DNA of 64,000 nt from Paenisporosarcina sp. OV554 (GCF_003058165.1 NZ_QBUC01000010.1:1-64000); one strand, 5' to 3'. Shown: positions 15,949 to 24,964, counted from the stretch's first letter. Translations and numbers: made by a program. Notes: generated by a model not told the origin, from the sequence alone.

Positions 15949-18009
15949 CTATAAGTCGACTTCTAAATCTAATAGCTGACGGATACGTTGGTTCTTCGTT
16001 TTTCTTTTTAGTTTGGATGAGAGATTTGTACTTTGTTTTGAAGCATGAGAAGAACTGGATTGAAAAATTAATTGCTCAAGCAATTCGCTCGATGCTCGTC
16101 CACCGACAAAGTGTGAAATATCCCTCTGTGCGGTTGATAATCGATTGAAAAATGAATTGTGTTGAGTTTTCTCATATGCTTGTTGCTTGTCTGCCCTTTC
16201 GGTTTCACGCGCAGTAGCGAACCGAACACAAGTCCGCAAAGACGGAATGAATCCTTTCTTCAAATCATCTTTGTAAGATCGCAAAATGTCTGCTTTTACT
16301 TGGAATGGCAAGTCATCCAACTTTTTAAGTGTGCTTTCTTTTTCATCTGCAAATGTGTGGCGAAGGAGCACCCCTAATTGTTCGTTTACCAATTCAGCTT
16401 TACGACTGCTTTGTGTTAACAGTTGCTGCATCGTATTTACCTTGATAGAGAGCTGATACACCTTTTCAGGTTCTCCCCGCATTTTAATAAGCGCATCTTT
16501 TTCTTTACCCAACTTATTGCGAGTTAGCGATTGAATTCGAATGGTATTGCTTAACGTATCACTTTTTACAACGAGTTGTTCGATTTCTGCAATCGCTAAG
16601 ACTTCAGAGACTTCTTCAGGGTAAGGTACTTGCTCCAGCTTATTCTGTTTTAGTGCTTCAAGCATGTCAGATTTAGTGAGAAGCACACGATCATTCCATT
16701 TAAATTCTTCCGCAAGATCCGGGAAAACCTCATTGAATGTACGATGTGTAATGAGTGACCATACATTGTAAACTCGTTCCGTATGCTCAAGTAACATGTC
16801 TTGTATTTTGGCTTCTTTTTCTCGAACTCCATCTGTATCTTCGTATGTCTCAAGAAGAGGAACAAATTGTTCATAGAATCGATCCATTGAGAAGACTTGT
16901 GACTGAAGAAAATCTTTATTTTGGGAATGATACGCTTTATTTACAGCATCAAGTAATGCATGCGTAACCGTCATTTCCGTTTCCTTTGGTTCAAGTGTTC
17001 TTTCTCTCCAACGATACAATCCGTCCAGATGCTGACGGACATTTGTGAAGTTCACTTCTTGTTTCAAACGCCCTTGCAAGAAATGAATACTCTTCATGTA
17101 CTCGGGTTCAAGTTGACTCATTACGAGACTTGTTTCCAGGTGAAGAAGTTTCTCCACCGATGGTGTAGATTGATGTGCAGCGAGCGACACGATTTTGGAT
17201 TCAAGACGTGAAATCTCTTGATTTGTTTTTCGAATTTCTTGATTTAATTGATGATAAAAAGTAGTAGCTTCTTTCCCCTGTGCTTCTAATCGTTTAACAT
17301 ATTGATATTCATTTCGCTCCAAACGAACTTCTGCGATTTTCTCCAAGCCTTGGTCTTCAAAAGAAAGCGCAGATACTTTTTGGTTGATGTCGTTTTCTAG
17401 AAAAGAATCATTTATGGTTTCAGCATAAGCAAGTCTCCACTTCACCAACGTTTCTCGATGATTCCAATCCGTCGACGATACTGTTTGGAAAATCTTTTTT
17501 CCGTCATTTGTCCGTTTTATTTCTCTACGTTCATCTCGTTCATACACTCTTCTTTTCTTCTCACCCCATGTGCCATCTTCCTTAAATGGACGAACGGTCA
17601 ATAGGATATGTGCGTGCGGATTGTGTTCTTTATCTCGGTGAATGGCGACGTCGGCCACCATTCCTTCATCAACAAAATGAGTTTGAACAAATGTTTCTAC
17701 GAGACGTTTTTGTTGATCATGGTTGAGTTCGAGTGGCAAAGCAATGAGAACCTCACGAGCTAATTGAGCATTCCAAGCTTTTTCTTTTGTCTCTACTTCA
17801 TTCCATAATTTTTCACGGTCAAGCGTCCATTCAGGTGCATGGTCGGGTTTTAAGATGAACGTTTCAGGTGCTACTCCACGAGTACGAAAGTTTTTGATTT
17901 CTTCATCACGTTCTGAATACAATGACATTCCACTACGGTAGCTGGCACTTGCTACTACAGATTGTGTTTTTTTACTAATCACGTTCGCTCGTAGCATATA
18001 ATAACTCAT
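15949..18009 (-). CDS. MobA/MobL-family relaxase
   Basis: A protein of 686 residues from ATG 18009; GGGAGGG stands seven bases ahead and makes the longer frame to 18096 unlikely. The N-terminal 220 residues are a MobA/MobL (MOBQ-type) relaxase domain: SYYMLRAN at the start with its candidate Tyr, KTQSVVASASYRSG, and the metal-binding triad HRDKEHNPHAHI, where three His bind the metal. It would nick one strand at oriT and lead it into a recipient using another element's transfer system. The long C-terminal part is coiled coil. The gene is intact. A candidate oriT lies directly upstream. Confidence 0.88.
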   Translation of the reverse strand: MSYYMLRANVISKKTQSVVASASYRSGMSLYSERDEEIKNFRTRGVAPETFILKPDHAPEWTLDREKLWNEVETKEKAWNAQLAREVLIALPLELNHDQQKRLVETFVQTHFVDEGMVADVAIHRDKEHNPHAHILLTVRPFKEDGTWGEKKRRVYERDERREIKRTNDGKKIFQTVSSTDWNHRETLVKWRLAYAETINDSFLENDINQKVSALSFEDQGLEKIAEVRLERNEYQYVKRLEAQGKEATTFYHQLNQEIRKTNQEISRLESKIVSLAAHQSTPSVEKLLHLETSLVMSQLEPEYMKSIHFLQGRLKQEVNFTNVRQHLDGLYRWRERTLEPKETEMTVTHALLDAVNKAYHSQNKDFLQSQVFSMDRFYEQFVPLLETYEDTDGVREKEAKIQDMLLEHTERVYNVWSLITHRTFNEVFPDLAEEFKWNDRVLLTKSDMLEALKQNKLEQVPYPEEVSEVLAIAEIEQLVVKSDTLSNTIRIQSLTRNKLGKEKDALIKMRGEPEKVYQLSIKVNTMQQLLTQSSRKAELVNEQLGVLLRHTFADEKESTLKKLDDLPFQVKADILRSYKDDLKKGFIPSLRTCVRFATARETERADKQQAYEKTQHNSFFNRLSTAQRDISHFVGGRASSELLEQLIFQSSSSHASKQSTNLSSKLKRKTKNQRIRQLLDLEVDL

Positions 18010-18043
18010 CTTAAATCCCTCCCCTCTTTTTACTTCTTCTTTT

Positions 18044-18143
18044 ATATATCCGAAGGCGACAAACTTTTTGACCGAAGGCAAAACCCAGGGCACCACTTTA
18101 GTGGTGTATAAATGGGCACTCGTCTTTCACTCCTCGGATATAT
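18044..18143. other. Candidate origin of transfer (oriT)
   Basis: The 100 bases between the relaxase and a divergent short gene are framed by a perfect 10-bp inverted repeat (ATATATCCGA at 18,044 and TCGGATATAT at 18,134). Inside is a second one, CACCACT/AGTGGTG at 18,091-18,106. On the minus strand AAAGTGGTGCCCTGG follows, close to the AAGTGCGCCCT nick motif known for MOBQ plasmids. Position and form fit oriT; the nick base is inferred. Confidence 0.55.
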
Positions 18144-18230
18144 TGTACCATATTTTTTCATTTACTATTGATTATTTTTATATATATGTTAATATCTTTA
18201 TATATAAAACAAAAATGGAGTGAAAGAGAA

Positions 18231-18344
18231 ATGGAAAATAACTTTGAAAAGATTTTAACGATTGAACAACAAATTAGGAAATTAAAGGAAAAACAAAAAC
18301 GATTAGAGGAACATATGCAGCTGAATATTGGGCGTGGAATGTAG
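18231..18344 (+). CDS. Short coiled-coil protein next to oriT, probably truncated
   Basis: A frame of 37 codons from ATG 18231, preceded by GGAGTG. It is a charged helix (EQQIRKLKEKQKRLEEH) of the kind made by small accessory genes beside MobA/MobL relaxases. The next frame stays open past the stop and reads AEYWAWNVDSEEEALKWIQR until about 18,385, so the original gene was probably longer and lost its frame. It then runs into the holin remnant on the other strand. Confidence 0.5.
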   Translation: MENNFEKILTIEQQIRKLKEKQKRLEEHMQLNIGRGM

Positions 18345-18374
18345 ATTCAGAAGAAGAAGCATTGAAGTGGATTC

Positions 18375-18539
18375 AAAGAAGCGAGGAATGTAATTGCTGC
18401 ATTCACACCTGCTTCTGTTTCCTCATCATTAAAAGGTAATGGACTATGACCCTGCAATACTAAATATTGATTTCAACCAACCTAGTAATAAAACTGCTGT
18501 TCTTAAAATCATCATTTTGCTAATTGGTGCGTTTGTCAT
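18375..18539 (-). pseudogene. SPP1-type phage holin (XhlB-like), frameshifted and truncated
   Basis: From ATG 18539 (GAGGAGG seven bases ahead) the frame reads TNAPISKMMILRTAVLLLGW and then loses register at TTGAAATCAATAT. One A fewer would give LNQYLVLQGHSPLPFNDEET, then EAGVNAAITFLASL, matching the SPP1/XhlB holin family. The gene ends abruptly near 18,380 where it meets the mobilisation sequence. Holins form the membrane hole that lets a phage endolysin reach the wall. This copy cannot work. Confidence 0.75.
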
Positions 18540-18557
18540 TTTAATTTCCTCCTCTTA

Positions 18558-18927
18558 TTAAAAAAACCATTTGTCTGCGATTAAGTATAAAAAACCACCT
18601 GCGATTGTCGACTTCCCTACAAACTCCCAATCTTTCCTAATTAGTTTTCTTAATTTCTTGGTCTGTCAACGCAATTTCATGACCACGTTTACGATCATTA
18701 TCTTTGCTTTCATCTCGTGCCTTGATAAGATCCCACTGTTTAGATAAAGTGTCACGGAAAAAATCTTGATGGGACTGGTGACTCTTTAAAATAGTGTTTT
18801 CTAAATTCGTGTAATTCCCTTCCACAGTTCGGATACGTTCTTCATGTTTTAAATCATTTTCTTCCAGAATTAATATTCGTTCTTCGTGATTCTTAACCTT
18901 TTCAAACGTCTCGAGCAAATCTGCCAT
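18558..18927 (-). pseudogene. XhlA-like phage lysis protein, frameshifted near its end
   Basis: ATG 18927 follows AAAGGAG. The first 96 codons form a coiled coil (EERILILEEND, EERIRTVEGN) and end TDQEIKKTN. In the neighbouring frame KLIRKDWEFVGKSTIAGGF and LYLIADKWFF follow without a gap, giving the C-terminal membrane anchor typical of XhlA-like proteins. An extra A in AAGAAAAC explains the shift. Upstream of a holin is its usual place, so the two are a remnant of a phage lysis module. Confidence 0.7.
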
Positions 18928-19050
18928 CATCTCACTCCTTTTTTGCATAGAAAAAGCACCTCGGATGAGATGCTTTTGCATAGCGTTTATTCATTTGTTT
19001 TGGGTAAACGAAAAGAACGCCCAAGTGGACGTTCTCAAATAAATATAAAA

Positions 19051-19593
19051 TTACCTCTGCGAATTATTATAATTACAGTAAATTTTTATAACCATTTCAG
19101 GAGTATCTTTCTTAATATAGAAGTTTTCTAACTCTTTCTGATTAAGAGCATTGAATTTGCTCCCTTTTTTAAATTTCTTGTCATCTGCAATTGCCTTAAC
19201 ACGTATCTGCTTAGCTCCTACTTGAATTGCATACTCTCGCAGTTTGCAAAAATAATAACTAGCTAACCCTTTTTTTCTGTCTGAATCATCATGAACGTAC
19301 AACAACTCTAATTTTATGCCTTCGAAAGATTTTAGGTCAGAGCTTTGAATTATGTTAAGAAATCTTGAGTTTTTTCTATTATTATGAAAATCCATCGAAA
19401 ATAAAACCATTTCCGATCTCTTGTCATAAAGACAAAACTTCACATCTCCATCTTTGCAATGATAACCCTTTTCACTTGTATCAGTTAGCTCATTATCATC
19501 AAATTTAAAGATAATATGATGTCTATTTTCGGCAAGGTGTTCGGGTATCCCCTAGCTAGTAATCAGGTTCTCCATTACTTTGTTTTTATCCAT
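19051..19593 (-). pseudogene. GNAT-like acetyltransferase gene with an amber stop at codon 14
   Basis: From ATG 19593, behind GAGGG, the frame reads MDKNKVMENLITS, TAG, then GIPEHLAENRHHII in the same frame to the stop at 19,051, in all 180 codons. The motif RKKGLASYYFCKLREYA after a LLYVHD strand fits motif A of the GNAT fold, which holds acetyl-CoA; the substrate is unknown. Bases shortly after the stop look fully coding, so the TAG looks recent. From the GTG at 19,443 a shorter protein of 130 residues could in theory be made. Confidence 0.6.
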
Positions 19594-19693
19594 TTAGTTA
19601 TCCCTCTTCTCACATCCACCATTCGACAAAAGAGGAAGAAATCCTTCTAACATTATTAGTCTTCCTATCCATAATTTTTAACCTTTAAAGTTG

Positions 19694-19743
19694 AAGTCTG
19701 CCGATAATCCGGCAGACCTACATCAAATTGATGTAGGTCCAAA
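19694..19743. other. Two adjacent hairpins
   Basis: GTCTGCCG/CGGCAGAC and CCTACATCAA/TTGATGTAGG stand side by side between the GNAT-like gene and the next gene. Neither has a T run, so they are not good terminators; they may end or pause the 19,814 transcript. Confidence 0.4.
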
Positions 19744-19813
19744 ATTGGACTGGTCTCCTCAAAATTGTGGAAATCTTTTCTTAAAGAATCAAGGTCAGGT
19801 TAACAACAAACTT

Positions 19814-20047
19814 TCAGCAATTGAGCACAGTACAAATACCATGATTCTCTCTCTTTTCGTAAATAGTGACCAAATTGCCATTCTCATTTCTCTCGGTACG
19901 ACTTGTATAATCCTTTAGAAAAGCCGGTTCTACGTAAAGTTCAGTACTCCAACAACTTGGGTCACTTAACAACTCGGATAAATCCGGTGTAATAGGTATG
20001 TCATGTCCGTCCAACGACATTGAGATTATTTTAATACGCTGTTTCAT
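19814..20047 (-). CDS. Small hypothetical protein of the phage-like block
   Basis: ATG 20047 is chosen because AAGGTG precedes it by six bases, giving 77 residues, although the frame is open to 20,224. The protein is soluble and acidic (ITPDLSELLSDPS, ERNENGNLVTIYEKRE) and its last part is Cys-containing. No family recognised. Confidence 0.5.
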   Translation of the reverse strand: MKQRIKIISMSLDGHDIPITPDLSELLSDPSCWSTELYVEPAFLKDYTSRTERNENGNLVTIYEKRENHGICTVLNC

Positions 20048-20282
20048 TCCGTGCACCTTCTTCCTTATAGAAAAATACTCAATTTGCGTGTTAATTCGTT
20101 TAAAGGGCATCTCCTGCTCTCGCACAAACCTGTAAATTGTGGATAGATACCCGAATTGATTCAAGATACTTGAGCAGTTCGGAAACAACCATTTACCCTG
20201 CTCTTTAACTCTTTTGTATCCCAAAAGATTAATTCCTCACAACCCGTTTTATATCACTTTTATCATGAGTTCACTACCATAT

Positions 20283-20474
20283 TCAATCATTTTCAAACAA
20301 CTCATCTAAGGTCATATAATAATGCTTCGCTAATTTTTTCGCTTCAGTTAAAGTGAATTCAGACTTACCATTTTCTTTCGGAAAATAACTTTGCTTGTGA
20401 ATACCTAGTAAATCAGCCAAATCCTTTTGTTTTTCTCTTTTCTCACGACGAGCAATATATAAATTATGGTACAT
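20283..20474 (-). CDS. Xre-family DNA-binding regulator, short
   Basis: A protein of 63 residues from ATG 20474, twelve bases after AAAGGAG. The fold is a single Cro/CI helix-turn-helix (ARREKREKQKDLADLLGIHK, then FTLTEAKKLAKHYYMTLDELF), close to the small Xre proteins of phage and plasmids (YozG/YvaO type). One deviation is YFPKENGK where members usually have YSKIENGK. It may repress its own or neighbouring promoters. Confidence 0.8.
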   Translation of the reverse strand: MYHNLYIARREKREKQKDLADLLGIHKQSYFPKENGKSEFTLTEAKKLAKHYYMTLDELFEND

Positions 20475-20619
20475 ATTTAATTCCAACTCCTTTTGCTTGT
20501 ATTTTACTGTTATGTCGGATAGATTTGGCTGGGAATTAATATAATTCTAATTTATGCCACAATAAAAGAAGAGACATCTAACTTCATTCATAGATTGAAT
20601 ATCCCCAATCGCTCAGTTG

Positions 20620-21306
20620 TCATGGCATAGACAGTCCTACTTGTTCATAAAATTTAATCCGTTCTGCTTTTTCTTTTTCTGAATGTACTACATACTCTTC
20701 AGGTGTCATATAAACATTCCTGCGATTTATCAAATACCTTTTGCGCCCCAATTTATCTTGAAGTTCATCTTCACGATTATCAGCATCGGATTCTTTTGAA
20801 TCCTCATCCACTTTATAAATGCGTTCAATTGTTTTCAGATGCTTAGTTAATGTGTTGCGCAATAACTCATAATCAATCTTCTTTCTAAATTCAAAGTAAT
20901 CAACCAGTATTCGTTTAGAAGAGTAATCAAGACTATTAGTGATTTTTATAAATCTTTCATGCCGTAAAATCAAGCGCTCATTGCGTTTAATGAATGCCTG
21001 TTTTTCATCAATTATCCTGAGTGCAAGGGAACCAGCATCTCTAGGTGTATATTGCTCGGTATCATACATAGATACTCCATAACTAAATTCATACAACTGT
21101 TCAAAGTGTTCGGCCTGTTTCCGTTTTAAAGAGTCAGCCAGCTTCTTTGATTGCGCATCCATCCACAAGTTATACATAATCATTCGAATCCGCACTTCAG
21201 TATTGTCCATGGTTTCTTCCGACTCACTGTTGATCTCATATCTTGTGCCAATGGTTAGCGCTCCTATTTGCAACCCAAATGCTTCGGATAAGTCTGACTG
21301 ATTCAT
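20620..21306 (-). CDS. Hypothetical phage-type protein
   Basis: A protein of 228 residues from ATG 21306, six bases after GAGGTG, without signal or membrane segments. It is helical and charged, with a region (EKQAFIKRNERLILRHERFI) that resembles a coiled coil. Lying straight downstream of two sigma-like genes suggests a role in phage late regulation or in structure, but no family motif is recognised. Confidence 0.6.
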   Translation of the reverse strand: MNQSDLSEAFGLQIGALTIGTRYEINSESEETMDNTEVRIRMIMYNLWMDAQSKKLADSLKRKQAEHFEQLYEFSYGVSMYDTEQYTPRDAGSLALRIIDEKQAFIKRNERLILRHERFIKITNSLDYSSKRILVDYFEFRKKIDYELLRNTLTKHLKTIERIYKVDEDSKESDADNREDELQDKLGRKRYLINRRNVYMTPEEYVVHSEKEKAERIKFYEQVGLSMP

Positions 21307-21321
21307 GTAGCACACCTCACT

Positions 21322-21650
21322 TTACTTCTTGGCTCTAGGGAAATTCTTTTTAAACAATTCAAGTTGCTCATATATAGTTTCAAACGTTGAAACAACAATC
21401 AAAATTTTTGCGTGTTTATTCCTAAAATAATTAGGACTATATCTACATATTTCTTTTTTAGGATCTGGCTCTCTAATCCTACAAAACTATTTATGATAAT
21501 TTTAAATTGGCCTTCACGTTGCAAATATTCATCCAGCATTAGTTGGGTTTCTTTAATATCTTCAGCGACAAGTAACTTGTCCGTTAGATTAAATTGCAAG
21601 TAATGAATTTCATTTCGTAACTTCAAATAATCCCCTATCCATAAATTCAT
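21322..21650 (-). pseudogene. Phage sigma-like regulator, second tandem copy, broken
   Basis: ATG 21650 follows the previous gene's TGA without a gap. The first part (LRNEIHYLQFNL ... GLESQILKKKYVD) is a clear relative of the 21,651-22,073 product. A deletion of roughly 30 bases where the helix-turn-helix should be shifts the frame to an early stop, but the next frame carries the expected end (NKHAKILIV ... YEQLELFKKNF) to TAA 21,322. The family consists of short ArpU/RinA-like proteins with a sigma-70 region 4 fold that start late phage transcription. Confidence 0.65.
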
Positions 21651-22073
21651 TCAGTTCACCCATCCCTTTCTGCGCTTTGTACCTTCCTTGAACAATTGAA
21701 ACTGTTCTTTCATGCCATCTAATTCTTTAAATGGCTATGTAATTTTGGCATGTTTTTTTGCAATCACAGAATCATCTACCTTTAACGTCACCGAAATCAC
21801 TTCAAGCGTTAAGCCATCAATATATTTCAATTTTAAAATTTGATTGCCCCGACCTTTAAATTCTGTGACTAAATTTATGAATTCTGTTTCACCCTGAATA
21901 AGTTCTCCAATGTATTTTTTGACTACTGGTATTTGTTGATCTGTTAAGCTACCATCTGATAATCGTTGTATCCAAGCATCAATTTTGTTCCTAAAATTGA
22001 TATTGTCAATTACCCATTCATACGTGCCCATCTTGCCTACCCATTCAAGAGTATTCATGTTATTCAGCTCCAC
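21651..22073 (-). pseudogene. Phage sigma-like regulator, first tandem copy, with in-frame amber stop
   Basis: Codons 1-112 end at TAG 21,735 after LKYIDGLTLEVI ... VIAKKHAKIT. The helix-turn-helix typical of sigma-70 region 4 (YIDGLTLEVISVTL ... KKHAK) is complete. The same frame continues after the TAG with PFKELDGMKEQFQLFKEG and ends at TGA 21,651, which touches the next gene's ATG (TGAATG). The natural length was thus probably 140 residues. The shorter product keeps its DNA-binding part and may still work. Confidence 0.6.
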
Positions 22074-22320
22074 AATTACTATTTAGAAGATCAACGCTAT
22101 ACTTTTCTGCTAATCGGAGGTTTTCAACATTTTCACGATCTATAAATAAATCGTAAGATGTTGGATACGGTAAATTGATGCAATGCCCCACAACATTCCC
22201 TTCTTCAGCAACATGAATATGTTTTCCCTTGCAAATGATGCATTTTGCAACAACTGAATATAATTCTGGTGTTTTTTGAAGTGTTGTTTCTTTGAGTGTG
22301 ACAATATTAATTTTTGTCAT
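22060..22320 (-). CDS. Small protein with a possible metal-binding CxxC
   Basis: A protein of 86 residues from ATG 22320, with AAAGGAGG seven bases ahead. The middle holds CIICKGKHIHVAEEG...GHC, where two Cys in CxxC, His and a later Cys could bind zinc. The end overlaps the sigma-like gene by 14 bases, so they are co-translated. It lies between candidate origin and sigma-like genes in what seems one transcript. Family unknown. Confidence 0.6.
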   Translation of the reverse strand: MTKINIVTLKETTLQKTPELYSVVAKCIICKGKHIHVAEEGNVVGHCINLPYPTSYDLFIDRENVENLRLAEKYSVDLLNSNCGAE

Positions 22321-22338
22321 TTTTATATCCTCCTTTTT

Positions 22339-22615
22339 TTATTGCTCTTATTGCTGACTTATTGCCGATTCAGCAATAAAGAAAAACCATTGATATATCT
22401 ATGTTTTTTTATACTTTTATTATATTTATTGCTTTATTGCTAATAAAAAAGAAATAAATAAAAAGGGGTATGTCTAATGCTGTTCCCCCCTATATAAAAG
22501 AGTTTTTAAAAAGTCGGCAATAACGGCAATATAGCAATAAAATCTATTAAACTCCTTGCTATTACTAGATTTCTCATATTGCTAAAGTTATTGCTCTTTC
22601 ATTACCATATTGCTG
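22339..22615. other. Candidate replication origin with two iteron clusters
   Basis: Twelve copies of the core ATTGC/GCAAT fall in two groups: 22,341, 22,350, 22,361, 22,373(c), 22,428, 22,436 and 22,517(c), 22,526(c), 22,534(c), 22,578, 22,590, 22,609. Most extend to TTATTGC(T/C). The groups flank an AT-rich stretch. The block lies directly behind the primase-helicase gene, the place of the origin in phage-inducible islands, where an element-coded helicase binds iterons. That this helicase uses these repeats is inference. Confidence 0.7.
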
Positions 22616-24868
22616 TTATTTGTTCTTGGATTTAAAACCCTTAACAGTTTTCCACATTCCACTTTCTCTTACGGACTTATCTTTCCATTCCATGTTGTAA
22701 CGAGTATTCACTACTTCTTTGAATTTTTTCGTTTCCATTGGCGTAATACGATTCTCTCTACACCAGTCCTCGTAATCTTTTATAGCTCTTGAACCTCGCA
22801 CTTCAATAAAATACTGTTCATCAAACTCGTGGAAAAAATCTCCGACTGGATCGTTATGTTCAGCAAATGCGCTAGCAGCTTCAAACGCTTTTTCATTTAC
22901 TGTTAATTTTTCTGATGAGGGATTATTCATCATTCGCTTTAAGGCATCTACCGCAAGTTTCAAAACATACTCACTTGCTGAATCGCTTGCGATTAATCTC
23001 ATGCTTTCTTCATCCGGTAAACATTCGTCATCCTTACTGAAATCATGGTCGAAAGGAATAATATTTAACCTGCGATTAATTGCATTACCGCTTTCATTCA
23101 GATTAGGAAAATGATTACTAGCAATAATCATAGTCGCACTAAGACGGACCGTTTCAGAATCTCGTCCTTTTCTCTCAATCTCTGCATATCCACCTGTCAC
23201 AATCGTTTTCAGTAATCCACTATCTTCAATTAAGGATTCTGGATTATCATCCACAATATTTGCTAATTTGCCATATATGGACGATCCAGCAAATGTACTA
23301 CTGGATAATTTCTGAGGAGTTACTGCAGAAATATTCCCACCATCCTTATCGAATGTTTGATGAATTAAATTTAAAATTGAAGATTTCCCATTATGAGCAC
23401 TTCGACCAAGTAGATAATGGATTTTAGGAACTAATACACCTGTATATAGGACACATGCAAAAATTTCTTTAACATTTTCAATGCTTGGGGCATGTCCTTT
23501 TGTCACTTTGTCTAAAGTCGATTCAACAAAAGAATCATAAGCATTAGGATTATATTTAACAGAGATTTTTTGTAAAATAAAAATTCTAGGATTAAATGGC
23601 TCAATTTCAAAGGTTTCGAAATTCAAAATGCCGTTTTTTAATGCAATATAATTTTCATTTAACTTATTGATCACTGGAGACATGTCTTGTATATAATTGT
23701 GGACCTCTTTTATTTGACCATTTTTTAATTCCTCATCAAAACTACGTGTAATACCGTTAATTTGACGTCCTGATCTATCTTGCTCATATATCCCTTTTTT
23801 AGAATTAAAATAGTATAAGTCGCTGTGTGGACTTGGATAACGAACGATATTGTATTTCTTCAACACTTCTTTTGCTAATACCTGATGTAGAAATGAAAAA
23901 GTACCATTCCCATTCTGACGCCACCAAGGACCTTTTGGCTTAACTTCGTCGCCTTTTGGTGGAATAAATGTATTAGCACATTCATTAATCGCCTTCATTA
24001 ATTGTTCATTGCCGTATGTAGTGCCATTTTGTGGTCTATCCCACTTTTCACGCATTAACGATGATTTTCGATAAATACTGTCTATTATTTGATAATCACA
24101 ATTACACCAAAATGCTAGATCGTTTAAAAAAGCTAAATCTGCACTTGAAAAATCGTTGTGGTACTTCGGCTCCCAACCTCCGTTCAAAAAACATTTGAAT
24201 CTCTCACCTGTTTTTGGATTGCTACAAGCCACTTTAATAATTTCCTCTTCTGATAGTGCAGCTCGTCCAAAATTTTCATTGCGTTGGATTATAGAAGTTT
24301 GAACTTGTTCGCGTTTTAAAACTTTGTCTAAAAATTTATTTAGCTGCTCCCCGCCATCATTTATAGGTAAAGAATTTAAAGCCTCCCCAGTAAACGTAAT
24401 GAACCTTCCTTGACCATAAATTTCATAACCTGTTTTATCGTTTTTATTTTTATGTCGGCTTTTATCAAGGTTATGACGAAGCCAAACGTGAATACCTTTT
24501 CCACTTGGAGAAAGCTCAGCATAGGACATATTCACAATTTCGTTTGCAAACTCATCTAAGTCCTCAATCGATTTCAAGTTATCTATATCCACACAAACAT
24601 ACGGATCCTTCTCTGTTAAGACAAACCCAATTCCTTCATATTCACTGGATTCCTCATAGGTATTAAAAATCTGTTCAAATGTGCTCCAGGTGATATTATC
24701 TGTAGAACTCGCTCGTTTACCATCTATTTGGTATGGAATTTTGTCGAATTGTTCTCTTTTTTCATTCCACTCAGCACGCCACAGTACAAATTGCGGTATC
24801 AGTTGTAATTCTATGGGTATATTTTCAGCAGCAACCATAAGTATTTTTTCTTTTTCAAGTATTGCCAT
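22616..24868 (-). CDS. Prim-pol/D5-type primase-helicase of a phage-like island
   Basis: A protein of 750 residues; ATG 24868 is preferred to TTG 24904 because of GGAAGG in between. The N-terminal 190 residues are a primase-polymerase part with the Asp pair VCVDIDN and SPSGKGIHVW. The C-terminal part is a D5/SF3 helicase: Walker A GRSAHNGKS (about 489-497), Walker B ANIVDDNPE, the sensor-type IIASNHFPN and INRRL. It would start and unwind at the adjacent iteron region. It is the largest and best-kept gene of the block, with no sign of decay. Confidence 0.88.
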   Translation of the reverse strand: MAILEKEKILMVAAENIPIELQLIPQFVLWRAEWNEKREQFDKIPYQIDGKRASSTDNITWSTFEQIFNTYEESSEYEGIGFVLTEKDPYVCVDIDNLKSIEDLDEFANEIVNMSYAELSPSGKGIHVWLRHNLDKSRHKNKNDKTGYEIYGQGRFITFTGEALNSLPINDGGEQLNKFLDKVLKREQVQTSIIQRNENFGRAALSEEEIIKVACSNPKTGERFKCFLNGGWEPKYHNDFSSADLAFLNDLAFWCNCDYQIIDSIYRKSSLMREKWDRPQNGTTYGNEQLMKAINECANTFIPPKGDEVKPKGPWWRQNGNGTFSFLHQVLAKEVLKKYNIVRYPSPHSDLYYFNSKKGIYEQDRSGRQINGITRSFDEELKNGQIKEVHNYIQDMSPVINKLNENYIALKNGILNFETFEIEPFNPRIFILQKISVKYNPNAYDSFVESTLDKVTKGHAPSIENVKEIFACVLYTGVLVPKIHYLLGRSAHNGKSSILNLIHQTFDKDGGNISAVTPQKLSSSTFAGSSIYGKLANIVDDNPESLIEDSGLLKTIVTGGYAEIERKGRDSETVRLSATMIIASNHFPNLNESGNAINRRLNIIPFDHDFSKDDECLPDEESMRLIASDSASEYVLKLAVDALKRMMNNPSSEKLTVNEKAFEAASAFAEHNDPVGDFFHEFDEQYFIEVRGSRAIKDYEDWCRENRITPMETKKFKEVVNTRYNMEWKDKSVRESGMWKTVKGFKSKNK

Positions 24869-24930
24869 GTCATCACATCCTTCCTGTGACGTGTCCTTAT
24901 TCAAGATTCACTGTCTCGCCTACTTTATTT

Positions 24931-24954
24931 TTCCTGTACATACGCCGCCATAGC
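24931..24954. repeat. 24-bp direct repeat, copy 1
   Basis: TTCCTGTACATACGCC, then GCCATAGC. The same 24 bases with one change lie at 26,194-26,217 in the same orientation, so the pair brackets the regulatory module (DUF771-like gene, excisionase, operators, repressor). Confidence 0.8.
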
Positions 24955-24964
24955 GCTTAATTTA

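Noticed and set aside
18637-18663. Programmed -1 frameshift in the XhlA-like gene
   Set aside because: The shift needed is +1 and no known slippery heptamer is in the right frame; an extra A is simpler.
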